64,000 nucleotides of DNA from Acanthaster planci (taxonomy: Eukaryota; Echinodermata; Asteroidea; Valvatida; Acanthasteridae), in the NCBI RefSeq assembly GCF_001949145.1, contig NW_019091420.1, forward strand, positions 978,429 through 1,042,428, read 5' to 3'. The position numbers were made by a program, and so were the translations under genes. Shown piece after piece: positions 24,917-37,500 of the stretch (position 1 is the first letter of the stretch; each line of letters starts with the position of its first letter). Under the pieces are notes generated by a model. The model was not told the DNA's origin, ran no database searches, and worked only from the letters and a program-made list of their open reading frames with translations.

Positions 24917-27900
24917 TTTGGAATTATTCTTTCATACAAATGCAATCAGCACGGTAGACAGTATGCGCGGGGGGGGGCAGTTTCAGTCAGATTCCCCAAC
25001 GTAGTGTATTCATTTGCAAACGTTAAATTTGAAGAACCAGACTTTATTCTACAATTTCATTCCAACCCACACTCACCTTGTACAAATGTATACAATACAG
25101 GAATACGACTGAAATCGGTACCCCGCGAATACAGTCTGTTCCCAGGGCATGTCATTCTCTGACCTCAGTGGACAAGTTAAAGATGCCACCCACCATACAG
25201 ATATTGGCGTGGCAACTGAGGATTGTTTCTCGTCATTTATTAGCAAGTTCAACGACCAAACCAGCTTTCGTTTCATGACCGCAAAACCTTTTAATCACGA
25301 CAAAGAAGCACATATGATATGCGGCCTTGAAAAATTGAAGACGGATTTAGTAAATGAGTAGACCATCGTCATAAATCAACCAGATGTATCTTCCCAGAAA
25401 ATCGGATGAAGTTCGACTGGAGTGAAGTCTACAGTCTTTCGTGGCTGGTACCGGGTGCGCTTGGTCCAATGAACTATTGTGCCTCTAGCGTAGTAATCCT
25501 ATTTGTCTACGAGCGCTGCTCATAATGTACAGAACATGCAATCCCAATCAGACGCGTATTACCTACCCTGACAGCGCACGTACATGTACATGTTCATACA
25601 TGCATCGAAAGCCTTGCCTTGAATGCTGCAAAAAACCTATCAGAAGCCCATGAGACGTGTCTTCGAACGTAACTACTGGATACTGTGGCACGCCTGTTCT
25701 TTGCTCTGTGGTCATTGCCACCCAGTAAGCTAGGGGCCTACCTACGTACCTGTGTATCATGGACGGTAAGACAAGTGACGGTTCTTCTTCAATTCATGAC
25801 ACGTTTTGAACAATGGAGTATTCACAAACAGCCTATGGCACTGCGTACAAACCGACGGGCGGACTCCATTGGAGTCCATTTCGGATGGATCCTGTAGTTT
25901 GTGCTTTGCTAGGTTTAGAGTCATTCTGACTACTGTCTATATTGTTTTCTGAAATTCTGGAGCAAACAAGGAAATCACACAATTATACATGTACATGTAC
26001 ACTAATGAAATATTTGTTGGAAAGAGTTCCGTATACGGACAACACCAATTTTTCCTTCAATGTCATAATAACCACCAGAAAGTGATAACTTGTCCTAAAA
26101 TTAGTAAAAAGTGAAATTCAGATAAAAAAAATTCCGAAGAGATGATTTAGAAAACAGTTTTTTTCAGACAAGTCTCATAGATTTGTGCATAGGGGCATCA
26201 GTTATCCGTACAAGTGCATGTACAGCATATGGAATCTTTCCTGTTAAATATGGAGTGTCGGTGTTGAAGGTAGTGTGCACCATTTTTCAAAACTCAGAGC
26301 GGAACCGCAGAATTATCTTTAAATCTCACTGTGAAGTTAGAAAATAACAGTGTCAGACAAGCTGTGAAATCTGTCCATCCAGAACACTGTCTTTTTTTAG
26401 GGATACAGAAAGGTTCCACCTTTTTCCAACGATCATTGAAAAAATACAATTTGTTACGGTCAAAACCCTTTAAACGGGCGCAGTAAACATATGTGCCTGC
26501 GTATATGTAGGCACATGGAAAGAGGTACACATCCATCCTCCATGGTGGGAGCATGGAGCTATGGTTCAACTAATCAACTACATACACAATTGTAACGGGT
26601 ATAAAGGCAAAGGGAGAATTTGGGCCTGAAAAGAATTGTCTTGTGTACAAAAGGAGTTCACAAGTCACAACCCGCGATATCGCCGTCCCACTTCGCCGTC
26701 CGTGGTGGAGCCTGTTTTCGAGAACAAATGTCTGCTTTCCCATCACAGTGATTTGTTAGAGTTGCTCTTACACTTTGTTGACGCATCATTTGTTTATGTT
26801 GCAGCACTGATGACGTGTTGACTTTTTTTTGACCGACTGTTTGTGCATGTCGCCCCGCTGTGACTAGAGTCATTGTCAATATATCTATACCATCCGATGA
26901 AGTGGTGTTGATTTTACGTTGTGTTGTTGAAGCCTGGTTCGTATTTTGGGTTCGAACTTGATGAAAATTTCAAGATAGATGTGCATAAGCCCTGTAAATT
27001 AAATTTGTAATGTCTTCTTCTATCATATGCAATATAAATATATGTTGGGATACACAAGTGCTGGCTCGCTGACTCGTTACATATACAAATTGTATTGGTT
27101 ATTGTGTAGCGCAGCGTGACGTAATCGTGCGAGACCTGTAGTAGGCCGTGAACAAGAATGGACAGGGTCAGACAAATAATGGTTTCATCAATGTCGTCTG
27201 TACTAGTGAGTATTGCTGAATAGGCTGATGTTTATGAACAAAATAAACTCCAAGAATGCTGAATTACATGAAAAAGTTCTGAAAGACGTCCAGACATTGT
27301 ACGGAGGCGAGGCAGCTTTCCCGGACACAGTCTTGCAACTAAGGAACAAACTCGAGAAGCTATAGGCCCATACGATTGTGAGAAGATTGCGTTAACTGTT
27401 AAAAGTGCAACGGGGGATAAAGTGGATCAAACAGCAGTGGCACAATGGAAGCTGATCATCTCTTTGAGTTTGGAAAACCCGAGACTCTTCTCAACCTGAC
27501 AAGGCCCTCCTGGAGCCTTCTGCTCGACAAGCATATCCACCTCAAGGGATAGAAAAAGACAGTGAAGAATGCTCAGCCATGAGCCATGCCGATACCGATT
27601 CCTGTGAATCCACAGGTAGGCCCTAATCTCTTTGTGCACACCAAGAAGGTTGCTGGAAAACCAAAGAGAAAAATTGGAGCCACAGTGTAGCTCCAGCCTT
27701 GGAAACACATGTACAGTATATTCATAACTCGAGTTGATTAAGATCCCACCAAAGCTGTGATTAATTTGAACGAGCTAGGATATATATACTTCGAATGGTG
27801 CAGTTGATCATGAAAAATTTATCGAAGACAAAAAACACCAGCAGGCTGGAGGTCTCTTCATGCCAAGTTTTCAGTCTGACATAAGACAGCCATCTGCGCA

Positions 27901-28639
27901 GGGCTCGAGCACACCATGTGGGTCTGGAGAGCTGTCTAAGTCCTCAGAAAAACATGCTGTCAAAATTTATTCTTACAGGGTGTCCTAAATGTCCCCATTT
28001 CGACTTCTAAAATATTACCCGTGGTGCACGAATCCAACACTTAAAACGGATGTTTAGTTTTGACTCATTGCATGCCTTGGAACATGATAGTCATTCTATG
28101 CGTGCGTCTTCCGTCCAGTATTGTTTTTCCATACCATATGGGCATTGTAGGTCTAAGGTTTGGCAATAACAAACTGAATTTTGATAGTCCTGTCTGTGAA
28201 GTATTATGTTTAGTAAATACGGTTACAAACAAAGACTTTTGGGATCCCTTATATCGTCTAAGATGCAACTTTATATTGGTTTATAGTTTTGTGATGTTGA
28301 AACTTTATATTGGTTAATAGTTTTTGATGTTGAAATGAAAAGCTGTTGATCTCGACCAAAGAAAGTTCCTAAAGTTTTACAGTTGAATGATTTTTGAAAG
28401 GTAATCTTGAGATTCAAGGCTGCGGCCTATGTTTTCTGGTTAAGGACTCATCATTTTGCGCTACGATTTTGTAAGTTGTCATGATGACCTATAAATGGAA
28501 TGTATTTGCACAATCAGTCAAACTTTTTCGGTGTTTTGATGTTAGATGTTTAAGGTTGTTGTTGGTTTGTTTTAATGGTGCTTTCGGCAACTCGGGCTAT
28601 TTGCATCAATAACTGTACGTTTAATCATACTAATTATTA

Positions 28640-28806
28640 ATCAGCACCACATTACGGAGTTAGGGAGAAGGTTCAGTTCGGAGAAAACCTGCGAGAGCGA
28701 GTATGGACTGGAAGCCAATTGCACTTAAAGCCTGGGCCACGCTGGGACTCGAACCCGGGCCTCATTGGTGCAAAGCGAGGAAAGAACCGCTACGCTAACC
28801 CGCTCC
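28640..28806 (-). repeat. tRNA-derived SINE
   Basis: On the minus strand: GGAGCGGGTTAGCGTAGCGG (A-box-like TTAGCGTAGCGGTTC), then GGGTTCGAGTCCC (B box, about 28745-28757). The tail follows with GGCTTCCAGTCCATACTCG and GGTTTTCTCCGAACTGAACC, the usual tRNA-SINE tail pattern in decayed form. Confidence 0.75.
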
Positions 28807-30276
28807 GTCGGATGTTCAAGGTTCTCCTTATGATAGTTTGTGTGTGCATACAGTGCTCGCATTAAGTTAAGGATCTTAACACCACAGGAGGCACCACGTG
28901 TAGCCGTTTTATTTTTTTCTAACTTGACTCTTTGTCGCTATTATTGTTCAAAACATGGGTAACTACCATGATTCATATGAGATTCTAATTATTTACAAGA
29001 TTATTTTGTGACTACTCGTGTCTAAGTGGTTGGTCAGAAATGTGTACTTGTTTGCATTGTTTGATATGTGTGATAAGAACGCCACCTATTACCTCGGAAC
29101 GCTCTTATGGAGATCAATGGTATATTCCTCCTTGACCAATAGGCAGTAGTCAATTGCCGAAGTGCGCGCTGATGTTAAGACAGCTGCGTGAGTGTAAATG
29201 GCCCCATTGATCTCCATGATTAAAGTCTTCATGACATCATTGGTGGCCCCTCAGAATGGCGTCTCGTCGAATTCGTTTATGGTACCGGTGTAGTCCACTA
29301 ATTCAGGCCCCATTGAAAACAGTGTAAAATCAGCATTGCTCGGGCCCAATAATATGCGTTCTAACATCCCTAAGGGAACCGGAAAAACACACTAAAAGTT
29401 ATTGTATCTTCCATAATTTTTCATTTTCTTTTCAATTTTCTGTTGGTTAACTGATTACATTTTGGGTTATTCCCTCAAAACAAAATTACCCCCAAAAAGT
29501 GATTTTTCCAAAGTTTGCTAGCAGCCGTTTTTTAAGTGACAACCCTCAACTTTCTTAGGCACTTAAGACCATTTTTCAACAGTATTTTTTTGCCATTCTG
29601 CTCTCAGATGAAAGCCCAAAGACCCAGGGACTTCTCACCATTTTGGGGGCCATACAATCTCCTTTTTCAAAAGATACTGGGGGGGGGCACTTTTAATGCT
29701 CATGAGCTGGCCAGAAATTCTCGCTTGAATTAGTGTACTGCACCCCTATATGACATCAACCAAAAAGGACCGTTGTGTCTGCCGCCACTAAGTATCCCAA
29801 AGCCTCCCACTGTAGCCTACATGTAGTAAAACAAGCAAACCAACCAGAGAGATTTACCCTTTGTTAAGATGGGTTGAATTGGCTATAGCTTCTTTGTGTT
29901 AAATATTGTCGGCAAACTTTAATTATAACCCTAAAGAATTACATTTTATGATTTTTGTAACGTTCAGCAATGTTTCTATTTTCGAGTTGTCTTGAAATAA
30001 AAAAAATACATATACATGTACACTTGAAAATGTACGGGGGCCCAAATTCCAGCGTCATTTTCTCTCGGCCTCTCCACTGTTTTCACTTTTGTCTCCGGAT
30101 AACGCTCTAAAATCATCCCGGTTACCGTTTGTCTCCCTCGGTTACCGTTTGTTTATGCGAGATAAGACGAACAGGAAAGTTGCTTTTAAGACTCAAAAGT
30201 TTTAGGATCTCCTGCCCGAATACGTGTCCCCGATCAAATCAAACCATCTTGTGGTATTTCTCCTCAGACGTCTGCA

Positions 30277-30636
30277 AGCTCTTGAAATAAGCCATTTGCA
30301 AGTTCAATTTGAATAAAATCTGGTACACTGAGTTCTTTAAATTCACATCAACATAACAACTTGAATTCTCCTTTCTAAAACCACTGTTGCTATACCTCGT
30401 GAATCGGGGCAAGCTTTTGTTTAGTTGCTTAAGAGACGCCTTGCAACAATACACTGTTTTTAATGGTAAGAACGGCACAAAGGAGATGGTGGTCGCTATG
30501 CAAAAGATTGCCCCGAATCACGAGGTATAGCAACAGCGTCTTTAGTCTGGGGAATTCAAATTGTTACGTTTTCTGTGCAATCAGATAACACAGTGTACCA
30601 GATTTTATTCAAATTTAACTCGCAAGTGGCTTAAGC
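30277..30636. repeat. Inverted repeat with about 130-bp arms
   Basis: Arms 30277-30418 and 30501-30636 are diverged inverted copies. Shared words include TTGCTATACCTCGTGAATCG, TTTGAATAAAATCTGGTACA and their complements. The loop is about 80 bp. No reading frame is seen. It is a foldback or decayed MITE. Confidence 0.7.
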
Positions 30637-31372
30637 GTATTGTCACGTCCCAAACTTGGGCTTGACAACAGATGGACAACGAGGCACGTTATTATTGTCT
30701 TTCTCTTCAGTAAAGAACTTGATTTAGCAGTCATGCTTGTTGAAGCAACACTCGTTTTTCGTCGTGCAGCTGTAATTTTATTGGCAAGAATAAGACTGCG
30801 CTTTGGTCTGCTGTTTTGGGTTTATTTAAGTTTGACCACGCCTTTGTTATTAGGTTCGACGTTTGAAACCACTGCCATGCTAATGCGTACGTCGTGCTCA
30901 ATTCAAATTTATTCGACACGGCATAAATAAGGACGTTTGAAACGGGCCTTACATAACAAAAATAATCACCAAAGAAAATTAATGGAAGTTGGGAACAGCA
31001 GAATTTCAAACATTCCAGCATCTTCTCTGCACAGATCACATCAATGAGGTTTTTCTTTCTTGGTTGACATCACAGATTTATTCAAGAACATTAATGGCAT
31101 TTCGTGTTAAGCATAAACGTGCGTTAAGAGCTAAAATGCGTTAGCAAACGAAAAATTGGAAATAATGTTGCTTGATACACAAAGGTGCCTTTTCAAGGGT
31201 GGTAGTAAAATAATTGAATTGCGTGGACTGTTTAACTTTGTAACACATTTCTGTGTGTTGGGGAAAATGTATAGCCTAGGCCCTCTCAGTGAGCGCTAGT
31301 CGAATCTTAGTGCGGGTAAGAGTCATCAATAAGGTTTCAGATTATGCTCTGAATTTTGTAAGCCACATAAAA

Positions 31373-31490
31373 AGAAAGTGATGCCTGGAAACCCCAAATA
31401 GTCTGCCACCACCCCAGCAAACAGATTACATTGAATAAGAAAGATTAAGGGGACACAATTAAAAAATGGTACCTTTGTGAATAAGGTCTG
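31373..31490 (+). repeat. Interspersed repeat, partner of 60811-60925
   Basis: Both copies read, with changes, TGAAACCCAAATAGTCTG, CACCACCCCA, a TTACA.TGAATA word, then CTTTGTGAA or CTTGTGAACA. Family unknown. Confidence 0.55.
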
Positions 31491-31666
31491 TAGAACTTAA
31501 AACATAGTCACACAGTTTAACCTATCGGCTGGAATGACATTAATTTGTAATGACTTTCATAGCATTTCTTTCATTTTTTATTCCCAGATTCCCCAAAGAA
31601 AAAGTGAACCTCGCACTTTCAATTCAATATGGCCGACCTGCGAATAGAGTCCATATGTTTTGCAGG

Positions 31667-31867
31667 CAGTGGCGTAGCCAAGGGGGGGCCTTAAGGGCAG
31701 TGCCCCCCACGAATTCCGGGTGCCCCCCCACTAAAAAACAAAACGGATGAGTGGATATTGAACGAGGCTAACGAAAACTTGCCCTAAAAAAACACACCAA
31801 TGAAAGTTGGTGCTCCCCATAAGATGCTGATGCCCCCCCCACTAGTAACATCCTAGCTATGCCACTG
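31667..31867. mobile_element. hAT-like MITE upstream of the GPCR exon
   Basis: Ends CAGTGGCGTAGCCA and TAGCTATGCCACTG are inverted repeats. The element is flanked by TTTGCAGG and TTTGCAGC, an 8-bp target duplication with one mismatch, typical for hAT transposons. The interior is C-rich (TGCCCCCC). It ends about 80 bp before the acceptor of the first recognised GPCR exon. Confidence 0.8.
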
Positions 31868-31950
31868 TTTGCAGCATCGACGCCTCATACTAAACCAACT
31901 GTTGGGAAGCTTATTCTCACGACTGGGCTTTTTCTATACCCCTCTTGCAG

Positions 31951-33521
31951 TCAACGACACAGACAGTGATCGTTGGGACAATCCGAAGGCTTTCGAAATA
32001 CCCCCCTGGCGCTGGAATGTCTCCGTGTCAATCTGCATGGCCGTCTTCGGCGTTTTGGGCAATAGTGCCCTCCTGCTGGTAAGATACTTAACTGTCAGAT
32101 TGTAGTTCAAGATTTTCACGGCGTTTCATGCGACTGAGGGCTTTTTGCGCGTCTGATATGCTGATAGCGTTACAAAAATCTCCGAAAGTTTCTATGTGTC
32201 CCCTTTCTCTCGTCATTGTGGACAGGTCGGTGCACGTGTTCATTTCTTTCGAATGAAAAACTTTCTATACATGCATGTACCATGTGACATCAACAGTTTA
32301 CCATCTAAATAAAGCGATCGTTGAATAGGGGGAAATGTTTTAAACAAACGTTCCTGTTTTGCTGTGACTTAAAAGTGAAAATATTATAAAAGACACTCAT
32401 GGCTCTTAATTCAGTGTTATTGCTGTTGATCGGATAACACATCACATTAGCACGTCCTGGTGAAAAGTATGTTTAAAAGATTTCTTACTCTTCATTCCCT
32501 TTTCTCTTTTATAAGGGGGGTATTTATTGCATTGTCTGCAGAAATCCAATTACGAGCTATAGACATGTGCCAATCAACCTGTCTTTCTTTTCGTTTTCTG
32601 TTTGCATGCACAACGCAGGTGATTCTACTGAACCGCCATTTGCGAACCACCTCGAACATCTTGGTTTGTAACTTGGCTGTGGCAGACCTCATGATGTTTG
32701 TTGTAAATGTGCCCATGTCAACAGTCTCGTGGCTGTTCATAAGTTGGCCCACCGGGGCGTTCGGCAGTTTCCTGTGCAAGGCCGGGGGCGGGGCGTGGGT
32801 ACTTTCTCAGGCACTGTGTGCGACCTCCCTGACTGCGGTTAGCATCGAGCGTTACTTCTCCCTGCACCGGCGGGTCCAGATGAAGCGCACGCTGGCGATT
32901 CTCCTGGTTGTCTGGACCATTGGGCTCCTGTTCACCATTCCTGTCTTGGTGGTAGGCCACACGTATTACATACCTTATTTTGACGTACACATTTGTCGTC
33001 AACTCCCAGACCATTGGCTGGCAATTCGGGGTTACATCACCGCGTACGCACTCCTGACCTATTTCTTACCTGTCCTAGTCATTACCAGCTGCTATGCGGC
33101 AATGGCGCGAGTTCTCTGTTGCGGTGGGGTCAGTGGAGAATCCGTCGCCAGCGTGCGTGCCCGCCATCGTCTGGCGATTGTGGTGCTGCTGCTGGCGATC
33201 GTCTTCGCCGTCTTCTGGTTCCCGTACCACTTCTTCTACATGTTCTTCCTGTACTCGGACTACGACACCATGGAGCACGTCTATAAGAACTTCGAGCTGT
33301 ACATGCGCCTGATCGAGATCGCGCACGTGCTCATCTACGTCAATTCCTGCCTCAACCCCTTCGTGGTGTTCGTCCTCAGTGGAGTCCACCGCCAGCCTCT
33401 CCTCGACAGCTTTCGGGGCCGTTTTTACCGGCGTAATCGGAAGGCAGCCGCTGGACAGCCCCGCCGATATGCTCCTGTGCCGGAAGGCGTCTACGCGGAA
33501 ACAACGCTCAGCGTCCAATAA
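31951..33521 (+). CDS. Class A (rhodopsin-like) peptide-type GPCR, first exon not found
   Basis: Exons 31951-32078 and 32619-33521 join in phase 0 to give 342 residues, complete from the extracellular end of TM1 to the stop. An upstream exon ending in phase 1 must supply the start. TM1 has GVLGN, TM2 NLAVADL, TM3 begins at CK and ends SIERY (the DRY position), TM4 has VVWTIG, loop 2 has a Cys in HICRQL, TM5 is YFLPVLVITSCY, TM6 FWFPYHFF (CWxP position), and TM7 NSCLNPFVVFV. It is a seven-helix plasma-membrane receptor coupled to G proteins by family rule. The sequence style, with FPYH in TM6, recalls neuropeptide receptors (tachykinin or bombesin-like), but I cannot name the ligand. The TM7 Tyr of NPxxY is replaced by Val. 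The C-terminal tail is short and basic, then RYAPVPEGVYAETTLSVQ. Confidence 0.88.
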
Positions 33522-33828
33522 TTGTCCCTCCCCGAGGGAGGGGCGGTGCTGAGAGGCCCCTGGGGATACCCGGCACGATATGTGGGAAAAGGAACCCCCT
33601 AATGTGATGCACAATGAAACAATATACGGCCTTTTTAGCCCCAACGACTGTGATTGATGCCCAAAAGAAACATGCGCAGTCGGTCACTCTGAAGAGCTTG
33701 TGGTGTGCGGTTTTTCTTTGAAAACAAAAAGGCACAAGGAGAGATGCGCGAAACTGAAAGTCCCATATGCGGCAAGGTATGAGACGGAGAGAACCCCACT
33801 GCTTTGTGTTGGTCATTGTCTCGCAGGA

Positions 33829-34562
33829 NNNNNNNNNNNNNNNNNNNNNNNNNNNNNNNNNNNNNNNNNNNNNNNNNNNNNNNNNNNNNNNNNNNNNNNN
33901 NNNNNNNNNNNNNNNNNNNNNNNNNNNNNNNNNNNNNNNNNNNNNNNNNNNNNNNNNNNNNNNNNNNNNNNNNNNNNNNNNNNNNNNNNNNNNNNNNNNN
34001 NNNNNNNNNNNNNNNNNNNNNNNNNNNNNNNNNNNNNNNNNNNNNNNNNNNNNNNNNNNNNNNNNNNNNNNNNNNNNNNNNNNNNNNNNNNNNNNNNNNN
34101 NNNNNNNNNNNNNNNNNNNNNNNNNNNNNNNNNNNNNNNNNNNNNNNNNNNNNNNNNNNNNNNNNNNNNNNNNNNNNNNNNNNNNNNNNNNNNNNNNNNN
34201 NNNNNNNNNNNNNNNNNNNNNNNNNNNNNNNNNNNNNNNNNNNNNNNNNNNNNNNNNNNNNNNNNNNNNNNNNNNNNNNNNNNNNNNNNNNNNNNNNNNN
34301 NNNNNNNNNNNNNNNNNNNNNNNNNNNNNNNNNNNNNNNNNNNNNNNNNNNNNNNNNNNNNNNNNNNNNNNNNNNNNNNNNNNNNNNNNNNNNNNNNNNN
34401 NNNNNNNNNNNNNNNNNNNNNNNNNNNNNNNNNNNNNNNNNNNNNNNNNNNNNNNNNNNNNNNNNNNNNNNNNNNNNNNNNNNNNNNNNNNNNNNNNNNN
34501 NNNNNNNNNNNNNNNNNNNNNNNNNNNNNNNNNNNNNNNNNNNNNNNNNNNNNNNNNNNNNN
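33829..34562. other. Assembly gap (734 N)
   Basis: Unknown bases just after the GPCR 3' end; its 3' UTR may be partly lost here. Confidence 1.
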
Positions 34563-37500
34563 CCCTTAAGTTGGTGGAATTCTCCAAACATTTTGGGATG
34601 GAGGTTGGATGGAGATTTCCCGACCGTCCTCGTCCCCTGGCAAAGAATTACACCCTACTGGAATTACTACATTGGATGTATACTCACGGTTATATTGCAG
34701 AAAGATAGTCACCTGTTAAAATATCAGACCTTTTCTTATAAAGTTTTCAGCGAGACACTTCCATGCATTGGTGACCTAACTTTCGTAAGTACGATCTGTG
34801 TATAATGTACATGTGTACTCCAGCATTTTAAGCACTGTTAAAATTTGTATTTTACGTACGTTTGCAAGTATCTAAATGAAAGATTTTTAAATACAAGTAG
34901 GTACGCTTCATCTTAAACTCCGGTTAATCGGAATCCGGGTACATGTACAGGAGTTTCGAAGTGCCACATTCCAAACTTGTTTCATTCGTACAACTTCGCA
35001 CTGCTTCCTATCACTTATAATCACATGCAAGTTTCTGACGGTTCCAAACAAGTTAAAAAGAGAATCATTTAGAATTTGATGTAGGTTTAAAAACCTGTTT
35101 CGGTTCCAATTCTATGAAAAATTTCTACGGACAAAATTTCATCTTATCAAGCTACTCTCACGGCAAACCTAATGTTTGCAATCTGATTCACTTCTGATTG
35201 ACAGCTTTTACGTGACGGCATGTGTACGCCAAGAATTATTTTGTCAGGGTTGTAAGACGGACAGAAAACCGAAATATACAACCTAAGACTGTCCACTTTG
35301 TCATCAAGACGAAAATTATTCCTCCAAATGTTTTGAAAGTCCACTTTTTTGGTCTTGTATATGGGTTCTTGTGATGCCCCTGAGGCGTGTCGCCTATTCT
35401 CCTTCCTGAAACACACCCATCTTTTACACAGCGTTTTTAAATACCTTAAGTAGGCTACGCCTTTAAATGGTATGTAGGCTTTTATATTTTTAATGCTTAA
35501 AGCATTTACTAAAATGTAAGACTGTGTGTAAATAAGAGAAGCCTATGCGTGTATCTAAATTTCTTGCTTATGTGTAACCCTTGAGTTGCGCATGCATGTT
35601 GTTATTGGTGTATTTAACGTATTTAATACGTAAATTTAGTCATCAGCACATTTTTAGTACTTTCTACATATCATTTTTAGATTCGGGTGATTAGAGTTTT
35701 TCATGTTCTCAACAAATGTTTGCTTACAGATACAATACCTTTTGCTTATGAGAACTGAGGAAAAAAGAATCTCAATCACGAGTCAAGTCTTTGATTTTAC
35801 ACTTAGTTTGCGAGTGGTATTCTCAAGCACTAAGTGATCAATTTCCATTTAAAGGATCCATGAAATGAATTTTCTTAGAAGCACATTTTTTTGTACTTTT
35901 ACACCCTTCTTCAGTGTATGAAGACTGTTTGACATCTTTTTTTTTTGCATTACGTGAACTGAAAAGTGCACTTTTTAAACATTCAAAATTGACCAAGCAT
36001 TTCTGGACAGTTGGGGGCGCTTTTTCTTTAATGTTAATCCAGAAAGACATGGTTCAGTGTGCAGGTGTTCATGTTCAAATTGTTATCTCCAAATTTGCTA
36101 TTTGAAAACATTTCCTTAGGAAGGGTGTTTGTTGGCTTATTGCCAAATATTTGCACAACAATAAATTGCCAAAAGGAAATGAAATCTACGATAGCACTGC
36201 TTTAAAAATCTAGAAATTTTCTGTGCGCAAATCCTTGGATGACCTTATAGTTTTGCTTATTAATATGCAAATGTACATTAGCATAAAAGCCAAAAAGCTC
36301 AAAAACATGAGTTAAAATTGCAAAACAAAATAATTTCAAATGAGGTTAATAGAGTACCGAAGTGTGACGTCACTGTGAAGCAGAAAGTGTAGTGCAAACG
36401 AATGGAGTACGCGCGCGTGTTGGTTCACGCGCTGGTTCTCGCGCTAATGCCTTTTGCACACTAATTGTACGCGTGACGTATTCACTTCGGTACTCTATTG
36501 AAACCTAAAGGTGTAATTCAAGGGTTTTTGTGGAATTTCTATTGTGTGTCCCCTTTAATGAAGACACACATCTTCATTTGCATTACAATAAGCCTCTTTT
36601 CATCCATCATTAACTTTCTGCTCCTCTTCCCGGGCTGTTTCTTTTTTAATGACCGACGTCCAATCCGTGTGTGAGGACAACATTGTGACAAATGACAGTG
36701 TTGAGCCTAGAGCGAACTCGAGGTTCGGATCCAGAAACAATGTAAGGGCGGGGACCATAAAAGGGGGAAATGTCCTCATGTATTATACCTCTCATGGCCT
36801 TTCTGAGGAATCGGGCTTAACTTGGGGCAGCTTTATTTTACACGCTTTTGGGGGGAAGGGAGAAGTGGGAATAGTCTGAATCTCCAAAAAACTCAAATCT
36901 CCAAAAATATTGCTTCTTTATTTGGGGATGGCCCCCTTTCCGCCCCATCTATTATGTTTATATAGACGTTTTTTACCCATGTGACTGGATTGCACTAAAT
37001 GTAAACAATACCACCACATGTGGACCGCCTTGGCCACGGTTATCGCATAAATATTCCTACGGGCAGCTTCAACCACGTGCAAGCGCACATACGAACCCTG
37101 CATGCTTGACGAGTTTACCTGGAATAAGCAGATTACCATCACAACGCGATGGGTCCAGCACGATTGTGACATCACAGTAAAGAGGTCTATATGTGGCTCA
37201 GCTCAAATCCTTCTCTTCTTGTGTTTCTGCATTTCTCGCATGTATGTTAACCTCTTCCACTTAGTTTTTCCGCATGCGCTAAAATTCGGCAAAAGTCGTG
37301 GTCACTTTCTGTTGTTTGTCAAATTGGCGACGCCAACCAGCAAACGACTATATCAAAATCCATCTGCGGGGATCTTCCGCATTGTGTAAAAGTTTGCTGA
37401 ATTTATACCAGAGAAGCATAATCTGGCTTCAGATTTCATTTTTTTACATGTTTCTTGTTGATCATAAGTGACATTTAGGAGAAAGTGGGGTGAAAGATGT

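Larger units (their letters stand above)
22000..31660. other. Long intergenic region, repeats only; first GPCR exon may lie here
   Basis: I see no exon that can be defended. The region holds two MITEs (23570 and 24657), a SINE (about 28640), an inverted repeat (30277-30636), TACATGTAC clusters (23340-23390, 25580, 25990) and poly-G runs. The missing 5' exon of the GPCR, ending in phase 1, is expected somewhere upstream of 31951. A coding-looking but frame-broken patch near 27240-27630 is discussed among the findings. Confidence 0.4.

Noticed and set aside
32460-32618. Upstream extension of the open frame before the main GPCR exon
   Set aside because: It reads through an intron; the acceptor CACAACGCAG at 32618 and continuity with TM1 in the previous exon show that coding starts at 32619.
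33508-34805. Several long frames through the N block
   Set aside because: Artefacts of unknown bases in an assembly gap.
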